DNA of 64,000 bases from Escherichia sp. MOD1-EC7003 (GCF_002965065.1 NZ_PTRE01000026.1:16969-80968); one strand, 5' to 3'; positions 32,437 to 43,609 are shown, numbered from the stretch's first letter. Numbers and translations are program-made. The notes: generated by a model from the letters alone, not told the origin.

Positions 32437-33503
32437 TCTTTCTTCAGCCGTACCCAGGCCCGCGTGCCTGATGTCTCTTGCCGGTTTTGCAGGAAAAACT
32501 GCCCGTGATGCAACTGTGTAATTCGGCTGACAATACTTAACCCCAGACCAATCCCGCCATACCGGCTGTCCATTCGTACAAATGCTTTACTCAACTCCCC
32601 GCATTTGCTCTCATCAATACCCGGTCCTTCATCTTCAACGGCCATGACCGCACCGCCATCTTCTTGCAGCTTAATCATAATGTTGCTGCCTTGCGGGCTG
32701 TAACGATGGGCGTTTTCTACCAGGTTTCGCAATAACATCCGCAGCAGGGTTGCATCACCCTGAACGGTGATGTCAGCGGCGCTTTCTGGCAACAGTAGGG
32801 TTTGTTGGCGTTGGTCGAGCATAGTGCTGAGTTCGTCATACGAGGGAAGAATGACATCTTCCAGCAGTTTTACATGTTGATAATTACCGGAAGAAAATGA
32901 CTGTCCGGCGCGTGCCAGTTGCAACAGCTGGGAGACGCTCTCCATCATCTGATCAAGCCGAGCCACTAACGGTGCTACATCAATGTGATGTGTTTTCGCC
33001 AGCAGTTCCAGATGCAAACGCACCCCCGCCAGTGGCGTTCGTAGCTCGTGCGCGACGTCAGCGGTAAACAACCTTTCGTTATCCAGCGTGCTGGTCAGGC
33101 GACTGACCAGATCGTTCAACGCCGAAACCACCGCTTCGATTTCGAGGGTGGCGCAGTGAATAGTAATAGGCGTTAAGTTGTCGGCGGTGCGCGCTTCCAG
33201 CTCTTTTTGTAGCTCTGCCAGCGGGCGGGTGATGCGGTGTACTGCCTGATAGCAGATAAACAGCGTCAGGCTGACCATAAAGACGCCGGGGACAATCAGG
33301 CTGGCGATTGCCTCGCGGATCTCACGCATGATGTGGTGATCGTTGTTGCGATTGTCGCGTAGCGCCTGCTCAAACAGCTGAATCTGCTCGGTACTTTCAT
33401 GCCATAGCCAGAAGACGCTGATCAGCTCAAACACCAATAAGATCGCCGCGATGGTCAATATCAGCCGTTGGCGCAGCGATATTGGTCGGCGCAGAAAACG
33501 CAT
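32412..33503 (-). CDS. basS: BasS (PmrB), sensor kinase for iron/polymyxin response
   Basis: 363 residues from the ATG giving MRFLRRPISLRQRL. There are two membrane helices (about 13-37 and 65-87) around a short periplasmic loop, then HAMP, the H-box FTADVAHELRTPLAG and an ATPase domain with DEGPGID and GIGLGLSIV. It senses high Fe3+/Al3+ and mild acid and phosphorylates BasR. It is the third gene of eptA-basR-basS, 9 bp after basR. Changes in this gene are a common route to polymyxin resistance, but I cannot call any from sequence alone. Confidence 0.96.
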   Translation of the reverse strand: MRFLRRPISLRQRLILTIAAILLVFELISVFWLWHESTEQIQLFEQALRDNRNNDHHIMREIREAIASLIVPGVFMVSLTLFICYQAVHRITRPLAELQKELEARTADNLTPITIHCATLEIEAVVSALNDLVSRLTSTLDNERLFTADVAHELRTPLAGVRLHLELLAKTHHIDVAPLVARLDQMMESVSQLLQLARAGQSFSSGNYQHVKLLEDVILPSYDELSTMLDQRQQTLLLPESAADITVQGDATLLRMLLRNLVENAHRYSPQGSNIMIKLQEDGGAVMAVEDEGPGIDESKCGELSKAFVRMDSRYGGIGLGLSIVSRITQLHHGQFFLQNRQETSGTRAWVRLKKDQYVTNQI

Positions 33504-33512
33504 CAGATTCAA

Positions 33513-34181
33513 TTAGTTTTCCTCATTCTCGACCAGCATATAGCCAAATCCGCGCACGGTGCGGATACGGGCTTTGCCCACTTTGTCGCGCAGATTGTGG
33601 ATATGCACTTCCAGGGTGTTGGTCGAGGGTTCATTGTCCCAGTTATAGATGTCGTTGTAGAGAATTTCCCGATGCACCGGACTGCCTGCTTTAAGCATTA
33701 ACCGTGACAGCAGAGCATATTCTTTGGGTGTCAGAATCAACTCTTCACCGCCCATCCATACCTGACGGCGACCCATATTCAGCGTCAGATTACCAACAAT
33801 CATCTCACTTTCGCCCTGATTATTATGGCGTCGTAGCAGGGCGCGGATGCGGGCGTGTAACTCTTCCAGTGCAAAAGGCTTCACCAGATAGTCATCGGCA
33901 CCGACATCCAGTCCGGCGATTTTGTCGGTCAGCGTATCGCGAGCGGTGAGGATCAGTACCGGCAGGGTATATTTTTTCTGCCGGATACGGGCGAGAAAAT
34001 GCAGTCCATCTTCGTCGGGTAACCCTAAATCCAGTACCACCAGGCTGTAATGACCGGTCTCAAGGCTTTGTTCTGCCATCCGCGCGGTCGTCACGCCATC
34101 ACATGCGTAGCCTTCGGTTTGTGCCGCCAGAATCAATCCCTGCAATAACAGCGTATCGTCTTCAACAATCAGAATTTTCAT
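33513..34181 (-). CDS. basR: BasR (PmrA), response regulator
   Basis: 222 residues. The receiver domain (1-~115) has its phosphoacceptor at Asp51 ([12 protein letters not shown]), and an OmpR-type winged helix follows (about 125-218). It activates eptA, arn and pmrR. It overlaps eptA by 4 bp and sits directly upstream of basS. Confidence 0.97.
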   Translation of the reverse strand: MKILIVEDDTLLLQGLILAAQTEGYACDGVTTARMAEQSLETGHYSLVVLDLGLPDEDGLHFLARIRQKKYTLPVLILTARDTLTDKIAGLDVGADDYLVKPFALEELHARIRALLRRHNNQGESEMIVGNLTLNMGRRQVWMGGEELILTPKEYALLSRLMLKAGSPVHREILYNDIYNWDNEPSTNTLEVHIHNLRDKVGKARIRTVRGFGYMLVENEEN

Positions 34182-35821
34182 TTATTTATTCTCCTGCAAG
34201 GTTGCAGAATATCATCCGCAGCCTGGTAATACTTCGTCTGAACGCCAGTTAATCCCAATAGCGTGGAGAATAAATTGTCTTGTGAATAGCGCTGCGTTTG
34301 CGCCTGTTTCTGCAGGCAGCTTTGGTCAACCTGATACCGTTTTTGATAATCCTCCGACAGCCACAGCAGCATCGGCACCTGTTTTTGGCTATCCGGGGCG
34401 ATGGCATAAGGCAGACCGTGCAGATAAATGCCATTTTCACCTAACGATTCACCGTGGTCAGAAAGATAAACCAGGCTGGTGGTAAATTTATCCTGATGTT
34501 CTTTCAGCAGATTAATCGCTTTATCAACAATATAGTCGACGTAGACCAGCGTATTGTCGTAAGTGTTCACCAGTTGCTCTTTGGTACAGGTCTGGATCTC
34601 ATTGGTGTCGCAGGTAGGGGTAAATTTCCTGAACTGCGGTGGATAGCGATTGTAATAGGTCGGGCCGTGGCTGCCGATGGTGTGTAAGACAATCAAGCCA
34701 TCACCCTGCAGGTTATTGATGTACTCTTCCAGCCCGTGGAACAGCACTTCATCATAGCATTCGCCATTGATGCACTGGCCAGGCAGGTTCAGCGCGGTGA
34801 CGTTCTGGTGAGGTACGCGGTCGCAGACGCCTTTACAGCCGCCATCGTTATCATTCCACAGCACATTAATGCCTGCCCGTTGGATGATATCCAGAACACC
34901 TTCCTGGTGCTGTGCCAGCTCTTCTTTGTAATGCTCACGTGGCATATTCGAGAACATGCACGGTACTGAAACTGCCGTTGCCGTGCCGCAAGATATGGTA
35001 TTAGGGAAATAGACCACGTTATCTTTCGCCAGCCGCGGGTTAGTTTCACGCGGGTAGCCGTTGAGGGAGAAGTTCTCTGCTCGCGAGGTTTCGCCGACAA
35101 TCAGGATAGTCAAATTTTTACGTTTCCCGTTCTGCATTAATGGGTTGCGGTGCGCGTCTTCACCAATTCGCACCAGCGGCAGATTTGCCAGTCGCTGATG
35201 GGAGTACCATGACCAGCTGGCAATAATGCTGTTAGAGGGGCTTAAGGTTTTTACCAGCTCTTTGTTGTTGCGAAACAGCGAGGCGTAGTCTTTATAAAAC
35301 AGTGCGGCAACCAGCAAAATCAGCAGCACAGAGACCAGAATATTGGCCCCACGGAAAAGAACACTGCGCAGGCGCGAGGTGGCAGGTTTGATTTTAATCC
35401 AGCAGGCCATCAGCGCAGCAAGCGCGCCGCTGAATCCCAGCGTTAATAACATTTGCGTTGTCATCAGCGCATAACTTTCTGCCGGAGTGGTATCAATAAT
35501 ATTGGCAATCATCGAGCGGTCGATGACGATACCGTAAGTCATTATGAAATATTGTGCAGCCGCACCGACCAGAATAAACAGGCAGGCCAGGGGGCGATTA
35601 AGCCATAAGAAAGAGCTTAGTGTCAGGGCAATATTGATTACGCTGAAGGCGACGATCGGCATCGACAAGAAAACCAGTACGTTATGCAGCGAATCCAGCG
35701 GTAACGCCTGCAACACCTGTTTAAAAAAGGCAATATTCAGGCAGATAGAGATATAAAAAGCGGCCAACAATAGCCAGGCGAGTAAATTCAAAGAGGGTCT
35801 TTTTAGTAGGCGCTTCAACAT
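34178..35821 (-). CDS. eptA: EptA (PmrC), lipid A phosphoethanolamine transferase
   Basis: 547 residues from the ATG at 35819-35821 giving [12 protein letters not shown]; in-frame upstream codons run into promoter sequence. Five N-terminal membrane helices (to about residue 180) precede a periplasmic sulfatase-like domain with the nucleophile threonine in [11 protein letters not shown] and the metal site [11 protein letters not shown]. It adds phosphoethanolamine to lipid A, lowering polymyxin binding. It heads eptA-basR-basS under BasR control. A plasmid mcr origin is unlikely given its chromosomal context. Confidence 0.96.
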   Translation of the reverse strand: MLKRLLKRPSLNLLAWLLLAAFYISICLNIAFFKQVLQALPLDSLHNVLVFLSMPIVAFSVINIALTLSSFLWLNRPLACLFILVGAAAQYFIMTYGIVIDRSMIANIIDTTPAESYALMTTQMLLTLGFSGALAALMACWIKIKPATSRLRSVLFRGANILVSVLLILLVAALFYKDYASLFRNNKELVKTLSPSNSIIASWSWYSHQRLANLPLVRIGEDAHRNPLMQNGKRKNLTILIVGETSRAENFSLNGYPRETNPRLAKDNVVYFPNTISCGTATAVSVPCMFSNMPREHYKEELAQHQEGVLDIIQRAGINVLWNDNDGGCKGVCDRVPHQNVTALNLPGQCINGECYDEVLFHGLEEYINNLQGDGLIVLHTIGSHGPTYYNRYPPQFRKFTPTCDTNEIQTCTKEQLVNTYDNTLVYVDYIVDKAINLLKEHQDKFTTSLVYLSDHGESLGENGIYLHGLPYAIAPDSQKQVPMLLWLSEDYQKRYQVDQSCLQKQAQTQRYSQDNLFSTLLGLTGVQTKYYQAADDILQPCRRINK

Positions 35822-35867
35822 TACGGTGTTTCCATCGAACAAAGTGCGCATATGCTCGCAAAGCAAA

Positions 35868-35899
35868 ATTAAGCCAACCTTAAGTTCTTAAGGTTGGCT
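35868..35899 (-). promoter_or_regulatory. BasR box of eptA inside an adiC-end inverted repeat
   Basis: On the minus strand CTTAAG-GTTGG-CTTAAT (35868-35884) is a perfect PmrA/BasR box, with a third CTTAAG two bases upstream. The same bases form part of a 12 bp perfect inverted repeat AGCCAACCTTAA...TTAAGGTTGGCT (35872-35899) just after the adiC stop. The hairpin is followed by TAATTTT, so it may double as the adiC terminator. Confidence 0.82.
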
Positions 35900-35924
35900 C
35901 TTATGTTTGCTGGATTAAGGGGAA

Positions 35925-37262
35925 TTAATCTTTACTTATTGGTGCATCTAAGGGATACGGGTTTTTATGCAGCCGGTTGTAATTCAGCGCATACATGGCG
36001 GTGATTACCATCAGGGTGACAAATGACCACATAACTTCTTTCGCGCCGGACCCTACTACGGCCCAGATGCAGTAGAGAAAGGCAATGGTAGTAACAGCCA
36101 GATATGCCGGGCGTGCTTTACCAAAGTGACCGTGGCCGAGCAGCAGTAACGCCGCACAGGTGTAAAGATATGGCACCAGGGTAAAGATGACCGATACGGA
36201 AGAAACCAGACCGAACTCTTTGGTTGCGTTTGGCGAAATGCTACTGAGCTGGAAGATGGTCATCAAAATACCGACGATAATCAGCCCCGCCACTGGCGTA
36301 CCTGCCTTATTTACACGGGCAAAAATCGGTGGGAACAGTCCGTCATCGGCAGCGGCTTTCGCTGTTTGACCCGCCAGCAACGTCCAGCCGCCCAGTGAAC
36401 CTAAGCAACCCGCAGCTGCGCAGAAAGAAACAATGGCCCCGGCGGTGTCACCCAGCGCCATCCGTGCGGCATCACCGAATGGCGAGGCAGAAACGCGCAG
36501 AGCGGCATTAGGGATCATCCCCATAATCGCGGTGGTGGAGAGCACATAGCAAACGGCGGCAATCAATACCCCACCAATGGTGGCGATAGGGACGTTGCGT
36601 TTCGGGTTTTTCACCACACCTGCGGCAACGGAGGCACTTTCCACACCGATGAATGACCACAGCGTAACGTTAAGGGTACTTTGAATCGCACCGAAGGTGC
36701 CCAGGCCGCTGACATTCCATGCCGCCATGTAGGTTTCACCACGAAACCAGAACCAGCCAAATACGGCAATCCCGACGATGGGGATCAGCGCCAGCACGGT
36801 GGCAACAGCCTGCACGCGGGTGATCATTTTCGGACCGACAATGTTCAGCAGGACGAAGATCCACAGCACCACGACACAGGTGATGGTTAATACCAATGGA
36901 TCTTTCAGAATCGGGAAGAAGTAACTTAAATATCCTACGCCAATGACCACCATGGCGATATTGCCGATCCAGCAGGCCAGCCAGTAGAGGACGTTGGTTT
37001 GATAACCGAGAAACGGGCCAAAGCAGCGGCGGGCGTAAGCGTAAGAACCACCAGGACTTGGGTCGAGGAACGACATTTTGGCGTATACCATCGAGAGCCC
37101 CAGCGCACCGATAATCGTCACCAACCATCCATAAATGGCAATCCCGCCAGTGGAGGCCAGGTTTGCAGGTAACAGAAAAACACCTGACCCCATAATATTC
37201 CCCGACACCATCAGGGTGACGGGGATTAAGCCCACTTTGTGAGCATCAGCATCCGAAGACAT
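35925..37262 (-). CDS. adiC: AdiC, arginine/agmatine antiporter
   Basis: 445 residues of the APC amino-acid antiporter branch with 12 helices. The [20 protein letters not shown] stretch in helix 1 is the substrate-backbone site. It exchanges external arginine for agmatine made by AdiA, exporting a proton equivalent per cycle. It is separated from adiA by adiY and transcribed in the same direction. It closely resembles CadB encoded at 59-60 kb in the same window. Confidence 0.96.
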
Positions 37263-37398
37263 AATTAAACTCCTGCGAAGGCGAGCTTCGTGACAATAAA
37301 TTACGTCATATCATACGCCTGCATGCGCGAGTTGAATTATTATCGACCGGGTTATCGCTGATGTCGTTATTAATATAGCTCTTCGTTAAGGTTAAAAA

Positions 37399-38160
37399 TC
37401 AGGCGACAGTGCGTTCTCTGTGCTGACTAACATAATGCAGGGGCGTCATACCGTAGAAGTCTTTAAAGACAGAAATAAAGTAAGACGTACTGTTATAGCC
37501 GCACGACTGTGATACCTGAGAGATATTTTTACCGTCCATCATTAATTCATTCACGGCATAACGCATGCGGCAGGTGGTGATTATTCGGCTATAACTGGTG
37601 TTTTCGCTTTTCAGCTTTTTCTTTAACAGGCTTGGGCTAAGACATAAACAACTGGCTACCATACTAAGATTCCAGTCTTTATGGATATCGCTTTCAATAA
37701 TTTGATAAACGCTGTCGCTAACACAATTACGTAACATATACATCATTAATGAAAGGAATTTTTTACTGTCGAGAAAACGGGATAGCACAGTGAATAATAA
37801 TGCACGTGTTCGTTCCTTTTCTGACTCAGTTTCAGCGGGCAGCATGCTGTGTTGCGCGGCAACGCGAAAGACGTCTGGCGTCAGGCATGGCAAGGTGAGG
37901 ATAGGCGTAGCGCTACGTTGCCATACTGGTATTTGCGAGAGATCTTTATTCAGAAACCGGAGGTAATCTTTGATGATATCGTGACTAATATGAGCAACCA
38001 AAGTGTTATTAAGAGAGGAGACGTCGATAATATTATTTTCACAATTTAATAACGCTATATGGTTAGCTTTAAGGCTAATAGGTTCTTTCCCATTCACCCT
38101 TATCCAGATATCTTTTTCAGTCAATAAAACAATACAAGGTTGGTCGCTGCAAATCCTCAT
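37399..38160 (-). CDS. adiY: AdiY, AraC-family regulator of the adi genes
   Basis: 253 residues. A C-terminal AraC DNA-binding domain (about 150-245; MVASCLCLSPSLLKKKLK then SQVSQSCGYNSTSYFISVFK) follows an N-terminal GadX-like region. It activates adiA and adiC under anaerobic acid conditions. It lies between adiA and adiC. Confidence 0.95.
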   Translation of the reverse strand: MRICSDQPCIVLLTEKDIWIRVNGKEPISLKANHIALLNCENNIIDVSSLNNTLVAHISHDIIKDYLRFLNKDLSQIPVWQRSATPILTLPCLTPDVFRVAAQHSMLPAETESEKERTRALLFTVLSRFLDSKKFLSLMMYMLRNCVSDSVYQIIESDIHKDWNLSMVASCLCLSPSLLKKKLKSENTSYSRIITTCRMRYAVNELMMDGKNISQVSQSCGYNSTSYFISVFKDFYGMTPLHYVSQHRERTVA

Positions 38161-38494
38161 ACATGTACTCCTGAGTGCGAATAAAAGACCAGTTCTCGCT
38201 AAAGCAAAGCGATACCGGGAAATGGCTATATAATTGTATGATGAATATAAACGTGCATAAAAATAACGAGTTTTACTAATATTACAAATTTTTATAGTAA
38301 TTTCTCATGTACATATTTTTTTACAGGGTAAAAAAGGATAAATAACAGGCAAAAAAAAGCGCGGGGTGGGACCGCGCAAAAAGTATGACATTTTTGTTTG
38401 CAGCAATTTTTATGAAAACGTTGCCATACTCAAAAGGCCTCAGGCCAGGTGGCGTAATGTTATTTAAACAATTACGCCTTCAGCGGAATAGTGG
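38161..38494. other. adiA-adiY intergenic region
   Basis: 334 bp, AT-rich. It contains the adiA terminator at 38351-38377 and the adiY promoter. No other gene is seen. Confidence 0.5.
38351..38377 (-). terminator. adiA intrinsic terminator
   Basis: Minus strand GCGCGG (38372-38377 complement), loop, CCGCGC (38359-38364 complement), then eight T (38351-38358). Confidence 0.9.
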
Positions 38495-40762
38495 TTACGC
38501 TTTCACACACATGACGTGGTAAATACCGTCAATAATTTCAGTACCTTCAGTTTCGTGTTCAAAGCCAGGGAAATGATGGTCCCAGGATTGCAGGGAGCGT
38601 AAATAACTTACCTGCGGACTGTTTTTATCGCCGAAGTTTTCACCAGACAGCAGCATTGGGATTCCTGGTGGATACGGGATAACAGAGTTTGCCGCGATGC
38701 GTCCTGGCAGATTTTCAATGGATACCCGTTCGACATTGTTGTCGACAATCGCGTTGTACGCTTCACGCGGGGTGATTTCTGCCGCCGGTAGGCCGGAGTA
38801 GGCTTCGTTCAATCGTGCGCCAGGGTTGTTTTCTTTCAGCCAGGCAAACATGGTGTCACCCAGATCGTGAATCCCCATGTTCGCGTAAGTTTCAGGATAT
38901 TGTTCAACAAGTTCCGGCATCACCTGCGCCAGCGGTGTGTTGGCGTCATAGTGGCGTTTGAAGGAGCAAAGGGTGTTAACCAGAGTCCCCCATTTCCCAC
39001 GGGTTACGCCCATAGAGAACAGGAACATAATTTGGAAGTCGGTGGTGCGGGTAGGCACAATGCCGTGGCGACCAAGCCAGGCAGTAACCAGCGCCGCCGG
39101 AACACCGGTTTCTTCCAGTTCACCATCTTCACCCATTCCCGGAGCAAGGATGCTGACTTTAATCGGGTCGAGCATACTCCAGTTATCCGGAATATCTTTG
39201 AAGCCGTGCCAGCTTTCGCCCGGATGCATTACCCAGCAGTCCTGAACGGTGGTCAGCAGTTTGGTTGGTGCGTCAGCAAAGTCATAGGTTTTGCCGGTTT
39301 GCGGGTCGGTGACGACCTCTTTGTTCCACGGTTTGAAAAACCAACTGCCGTCAGCGGTGAACTCTTTATACAGCCGCGCCATCGCCTGACGGAAATCAAC
39401 CGCTTCGTCGATCACTTCCTGCGTCAGTGACAGGCCGCTGTTGCCGTCCATCATCGACACCGCCACGTCGTTAGATGCGCAGATGGCATACAGCGGGGAG
39501 GTGGTGGCATGCATCATGTAGGCCTGGTTGAAGCGGGAGAAGTTAATCGCCCCACGACCTTCACGTACATGAATATAAGAGGCCTGTGACAGCGCATTCA
39601 GCAGTTTGTGGGTGGAGTGGGTGGCGAAAACGGTAGGGCCGTTGTGATCGCCTGGTTCGCCGCGCATGGCATAGTGATCGGCATAGATCGGGTTAAAACG
39701 TGCATAGCCGTACCAGGCTTCGTCAAAGTGCAGACGATCGGAGGTTTTTTCCAGCAGATCCTGTGCTTCTTTAGCGTTATAACACACGCCGTCATAGGTG
39801 CAGTTGGTCACCACGCAGTAAGACGGTTTTTGCCCGGCTTTGTCTTTGGTCAGCGGGCTTTCACTGATTTTCTTCTGCAAGGTTTCAGGTTGCATTTCCT
39901 GCGGATAGATTGGCCCGATAATGCCGTAGCGGTTGCGGCTTGGCACCATGTAGACCGGTTTTGCGCCTGTCAGCATCAAGCCTTGTTCGATGGATTTATG
40001 GCAGTTACGGTCAACGACCACTACATCGTTATCGGTCATGCAAGCCTGCATGATGGTGCGGTTAGAGCCGGAAGTACCGACGACTACCGACCAGGAGCGA
40101 TCGGCACCAAAGACGCGTGCGGCATATTTTTCGCTTTCGCCAAATGCGCCAGTATGGTCAAGTAAAGAACCGAGGGAAGTTCGTTCGATGCCCATGTCAG
40201 TGCGGAACAGGTTTTCACCATAGTAGTCATGGTAGAAACGTCCGGCGGGTGTTTTGGTAAAGCCAACGCCGCCCTGGTGGCCTGGCGCGGCCCAGGAATA
40301 TTCATGGATGTCGCTATATTTCATCAGTGCGCTGAACAGTGGCGGCAACAGCTGCTGGCGGTAGCGGGTCATCGCGGCAACGGCGCGTCCGGCGATAAAG
40401 TCGGCGGTATCTTCCAGAATCCAGGCGAATTCATCGACAAGCTCCAGCAGATCTCGGTCCATTGCGGCGAGGGCTTTTTCCCGATCGCCCAACAGGAAGA
40501 CCGGCACGTTTTGTTGGCGCTCATGAAGCTTACCGATCAATTGTCTGACGTTTTGATGTTCGTCCGGATGTTCCATTTGATAGCTGAACATCAGGCAGTC
40601 AATGGCTTCGTTTGAAGAGAGGATGGCAAAACCATCATCAAAGGAGGTGGATTTAATCACGGTAATATTTTGCTGGCTTAAAGCATCTGCCAGACGCTCA
40701 ACGGCGTTACCGACCCAGGTGTCTTGATGGAGAAACTCGCTTTCAACAATTAATACTTTCAT
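38495..40762 (-). CDS. adiA: AdiA, biodegradative arginine decarboxylase
   Basis: 755 residues from the second of two adjacent ATGs (MKVLIVESEF). An N-terminal receiver-like wing domain (1-~130) precedes a fold-type I PLP domain with SxHK motif FATHSTHKLLNALSQ, whose lysine (about 386) binds PLP, and a C-terminal domain. It decarboxylates arginine to agmatine, consuming a cytoplasmic proton at low pH. It works with AdiC. It is about one third identical to CadA in the same window. Confidence 0.97.
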   Translation of the reverse strand: MKVLIVESEFLHQDTWVGNAVERLADALSQQNITVIKSTSFDDGFAILSSNEAIDCLMFSYQMEHPDEHQNVRQLIGKLHERQQNVPVFLLGDREKALAAMDRDLLELVDEFAWILEDTADFIAGRAVAAMTRYRQQLLPPLFSALMKYSDIHEYSWAAPGHQGGVGFTKTPAGRFYHDYYGENLFRTDMGIERTSLGSLLDHTGAFGESEKYAARVFGADRSWSVVVGTSGSNRTIMQACMTDNDVVVVDRNCHKSIEQGLMLTGAKPVYMVPSRNRYGIIGPIYPQEMQPETLQKKISESPLTKDKAGQKPSYCVVTNCTYDGVCYNAKEAQDLLEKTSDRLHFDEAWYGYARFNPIYADHYAMRGEPGDHNGPTVFATHSTHKLLNALSQASYIHVREGRGAINFSRFNQAYMMHATTSPLYAICASNDVAVSMMDGNSGLSLTQEVIDEAVDFRQAMARLYKEFTADGSWFFKPWNKEVVTDPQTGKTYDFADAPTKLLTTVQDCWVMHPGESWHGFKDIPDNWSMLDPIKVSILAPGMGEDGELEETGVPAALVTAWLGRHGIVPTRTTDFQIMFLFSMGVTRGKWGTLVNTLCSFKRHYDANTPLAQVMPELVEQYPETYANMGIHDLGDTMFAWLKENNPGARLNEAYSGLPAAEITPREAYNAIVDNNVERVSIENLPGRIAANSVIPYPPGIPMLLSGENFGDKNSPQVSYLRSLQSWDHHFPGFEHETEGTEIIDGIYHVMCVKA

Positions 40763-40960
40763 CATTGCTTACCCGGTTATGAAGGAATCTTCGTTGCGGG
40801 CAAGTATCGTCCGGCCTTTTCGGGCTGTAAAGCGTGTAAAAAACAAACATTTTGGGCATGTTTATTTTTATAAACAATATGTTATGTGATTATTTTAATT
40901 TGTTTTCGCTGTTTATTATCGACGGCTAAATTATTTTTTTGGCTGATACTGATATCGTCT

Positions 40961-41869
40961 TTAGCCGGGAAACGTCTGGCGGCGCTGTTGGCTAAGTTTG
41001 CGGTATTGTTGCGGCGACATGCCGACATATTTGCCGAACGTGCTGTAAAAACGGCTACTCGAACGAAAGCCTGCCGTCAGGGCAATATCGAGAATACTTT
41101 TGTCGGTATCGCTCAGTAACGCACGAACGTGGTTGATGCGCATCGCGGTAATGTACTGTTTCATCGTCAATTGCATGACCCGCTGGAATATCCCCATTGC
41201 ATAGTTGGCGTTAAGTTTGACGTGCTCAGCCACATCGTTGATGGTCAGTGCCTGATCATAGTTTTCGGCTATGAAGTTCAGCATCTGGCTAACATAAAAT
41301 TGCGCATGGCGCGAGACGCTGTTTTTGTGTGTGCGCGAGGTTTTATTGACCAGAATAGGTTCCCAGCCAGAGAGGCTAAATCGCTTGAGCATCAGGCCAA
41401 TTTCATCAATGGCGAGCTGGCGAATTTGTTCGTTCGGACTGTTCAGTTCCTGCTGCCAGCGGCGCACTTCAAATGGGCTAAGTTGCTGTGTAGCCAGTGA
41501 TTTGATCACCATGCCGTGAGTGACGTGGTTAATCAGATCTTTATCCAGCGGCCAGGAGAGAAACAGATGCATCGGCAGATTAAAAATTGCCATGCTCTGA
41601 CAGGTTCCGGTATCTGTTAGTTGGTGCGGTGTACAGGCCCAGAACAGCGTGATATGACCCTGATTGATATTCACTTTTTCATTGTTGATCAGGTATTCCA
41701 CATCGCCATCGAAAGGCACATTCACTTCGACCTGACCATGCCAGTGGCTGGTGGGCATGATATGCGGTGCGCGAAACTCAATCTCCATCCGCTGGTATTC
41801 CGAATACAGCGACAGCGGACTGCGGGTCTGTTTTTCGTCGCTGCTGCACATAAAAGGATCTGTATTCAT
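40961..41869 (-). CDS. melR: MelR, melibiose operon activator
   Basis: 302 residues. An N-terminal cupin-like sugar-binding domain (about 30-150) and a C-terminal AraC domain (about 190-295; INDVAEHVKLNANYAMGIFQ, then DIALTAGFRSSSRFYSTF). It activates melAB in response to melibiose. It is divergent from melA across 282 bp of shared control DNA. Confidence 0.96.
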   Translation of the reverse strand: MNTDPFMCSSDEKQTRSPLSLYSEYQRMEIEFRAPHIMPTSHWHGQVEVNVPFDGDVEYLINNEKVNINQGHITLFWACTPHQLTDTGTCQSMAIFNLPMHLFLSWPLDKDLINHVTHGMVIKSLATQQLSPFEVRRWQQELNSPNEQIRQLAIDEIGLMLKRFSLSGWEPILVNKTSRTHKNSVSRHAQFYVSQMLNFIAENYDQALTINDVAEHVKLNANYAMGIFQRVMQLTMKQYITAMRINHVRALLSDTDKSILDIALTAGFRSSSRFYSTFGKYVGMSPQQYRKLSQQRRQTFPG

Positions 41870-42023
41870 GGATGGCTCTCTTTCCTGGATTATCAGAATT
41901 ATGGCAGGAGTAGGGGAGGATGACTGCGAGTGGGAGCACGGTTTTCACCCTTTTTCCAGAGGGGTGAGGGGAGCGTCTGAGCATATGGAGGCCGAAAACT
42001 CTGCTTTTCAAACAATTTACTCT

Positions 42024-42069
42024 CATAAACTCAGATTTACCGATGCTTCACCCAAGATCTGAGTTTATG
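42024..42069. promoter_or_regulatory. MelR-binding inverted repeat in the melR-melA gap
   Basis: CATAAACTCAGAT (42024-42036) and ATCTGAGTTTATG (42057-42069) are a perfect 13 bp inverted repeat about 85-130 bp upstream of melA. It matches the paired MelR sites described for the melAB promoter. Confidence 0.75.
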
Positions 42070-42151
42070 GGAATGCTCAACCTGGAAGCCGGAGGTTTTC
42101 TGCAGATTCGCCTGCCATGATGAAGTTATTCAAGCAAGCCAGGAGATCTGC

Positions 42152-43507
42152 ATGATGTCTGCACCCAAAATTACATTTATCGGCGCTGGTTCGACGATTT
42201 TCGTTAAAAATATTCTTGGTGATGTGTTCCATCGCGAGGCGCTGAAAACGGCGCATATTGCCCTGATGGACATTGATCCCATCCGTCTGGAAGAGTCGCA
42301 CATTGTGGTGCGCAAGTTGATGGATTCAGCAGGGGCCAGCGGCAAAATCACCTGCCACACCCAACAGAAAGAAGCCTTACAGGGTGCCGATTTTGTTGTG
42401 GTGGCATTTCAGATTGGCGGTTATGAACCTTGCACGGTGACTGATTTCGAGGTCTGTAAGCGCCACGGTCTGGAACAAACCATTGCCGATACGTTGGGGC
42501 CGGGCGGTATTATGCGCGCATTACGTACCATTCCGCACCTGTGGCAAATTTGCGAGGACATGACGGAAGTCTGCCCCGATGCCACCATGCTCAACTACGT
42601 TAACCCAATGGCGATGAACACCTGGGTGATGTATGCCCGCTATCCGCATATCAAACAGGTAGGGCTGTGCCATTCGGTGCAGGGAACGGCAGAAGAGCTG
42701 GCGCGTGACCTCAATATCGACCCGGCTACGCTGCGTTACCGTTGCGCAGGTATCAACCATATGGCGTTTTACCTGGAACTGGAGCGCAAAACCGCCGATG
42801 GCAGTTACGTGAATCTCTACCCGGAACTGCTGGCAGCGTATGACGCAGGGCAGGCTCCGAAGCCGAATATTCATGGCAATGCTCGCTGCCAGAACATTGT
42901 GCGCTATGAAATGTTCAAAAAGCTGGGCTACTTCGTCACGGAATCGTCAGAACATTTTGCTGAATACACACCGTGGTTTATTAAGCCTGGTCGTGAGGAT
43001 TTGATTGAGCGTTATAAAGTACCGCTGGATGAGTACCCGAAACGCTGCGTCGAGCAGCTGGCGAACTGGCATAAAGAGCTGGAGGAGTATAAGAACGCCT
43101 CCCGGATTGATATTAAACCGTCACGGGAATATGCCAGCACAATCATGAACGCTATCTGGACTGGCGAGCCGAGTGTGATTTATGGCAACGTCCGTAACGA
43201 TGGTTTGATTGATAACCTGCCACAAGGATGTTGCGTGGAAGTGGCCTGTCTGGTTGATGCAAATGGCATTCAGCCGACCAAAGTCGGTACGCTACCGTCG
43301 CATCTGGCCGCCCTGATGCAAACCAACATCAACGTACAGACGCTGCTGACGGAAGCCATTCTCACGGAAAATCGCGACCGTGTTTACCACGCCGCGATGA
43401 TGGACCCGCATACTGCCGCCGTACTGGGCATTGACGAAATATATGCTCTTGTTGACGACCTGATTGCCGCCCACGGCGACTGGCTGCCTGGCTGGTTGCA
43501 CCGTTAA
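42152..43507 (+). CDS. melA: MelA, alpha-galactosidase (GH4, NAD+ and Mn2+ dependent)
   Basis: 451 residues. The N-terminal Rossmann site FIGAGSTIFV (about residues 10-19) binds NAD+. The conserved GH4 metal and catalytic region includes NYVNPMAMN, LCHSVQGT and GINHMAFYLEL. It hydrolyses melibiose to glucose and galactose by a redox-elimination mechanism. It is the first gene of melAB, 102 bp before melB. Confidence 0.97.
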   Translation: MMSAPKITFIGAGSTIFVKNILGDVFHREALKTAHIALMDIDPIRLEESHIVVRKLMDSAGASGKITCHTQQKEALQGADFVVVAFQIGGYEPCTVTDFEVCKRHGLEQTIADTLGPGGIMRALRTIPHLWQICEDMTEVCPDATMLNYVNPMAMNTWVMYARYPHIKQVGLCHSVQGTAEELARDLNIDPATLRYRCAGINHMAFYLELERKTADGSYVNLYPELLAAYDAGQAPKPNIHGNARCQNIVRYEMFKKLGYFVTESSEHFAEYTPWFIKPGREDLIERYKVPLDEYPKRCVEQLANWHKELEEYKNASRIDIKPSREYASTIMNAIWTGEPSVIYGNVRNDGLIDNLPQGCCVEVACLVDANGIQPTKVGTLPSHLAALMQTNINVQTLLTEAILTENRDRVYHAAMMDPHTAAVLGIDEIYALVDDLIAAHGDWLPGWLHR

Positions 43508-43609
43508 AACGCGACTAAACGCTACTGCGCCGGGGGATTTATTCCGGCGCACACCTCTGACGATACCAATAACAGAAGGCGGGCGTTGGTAACAGCGACC
43601 CGATACCCT

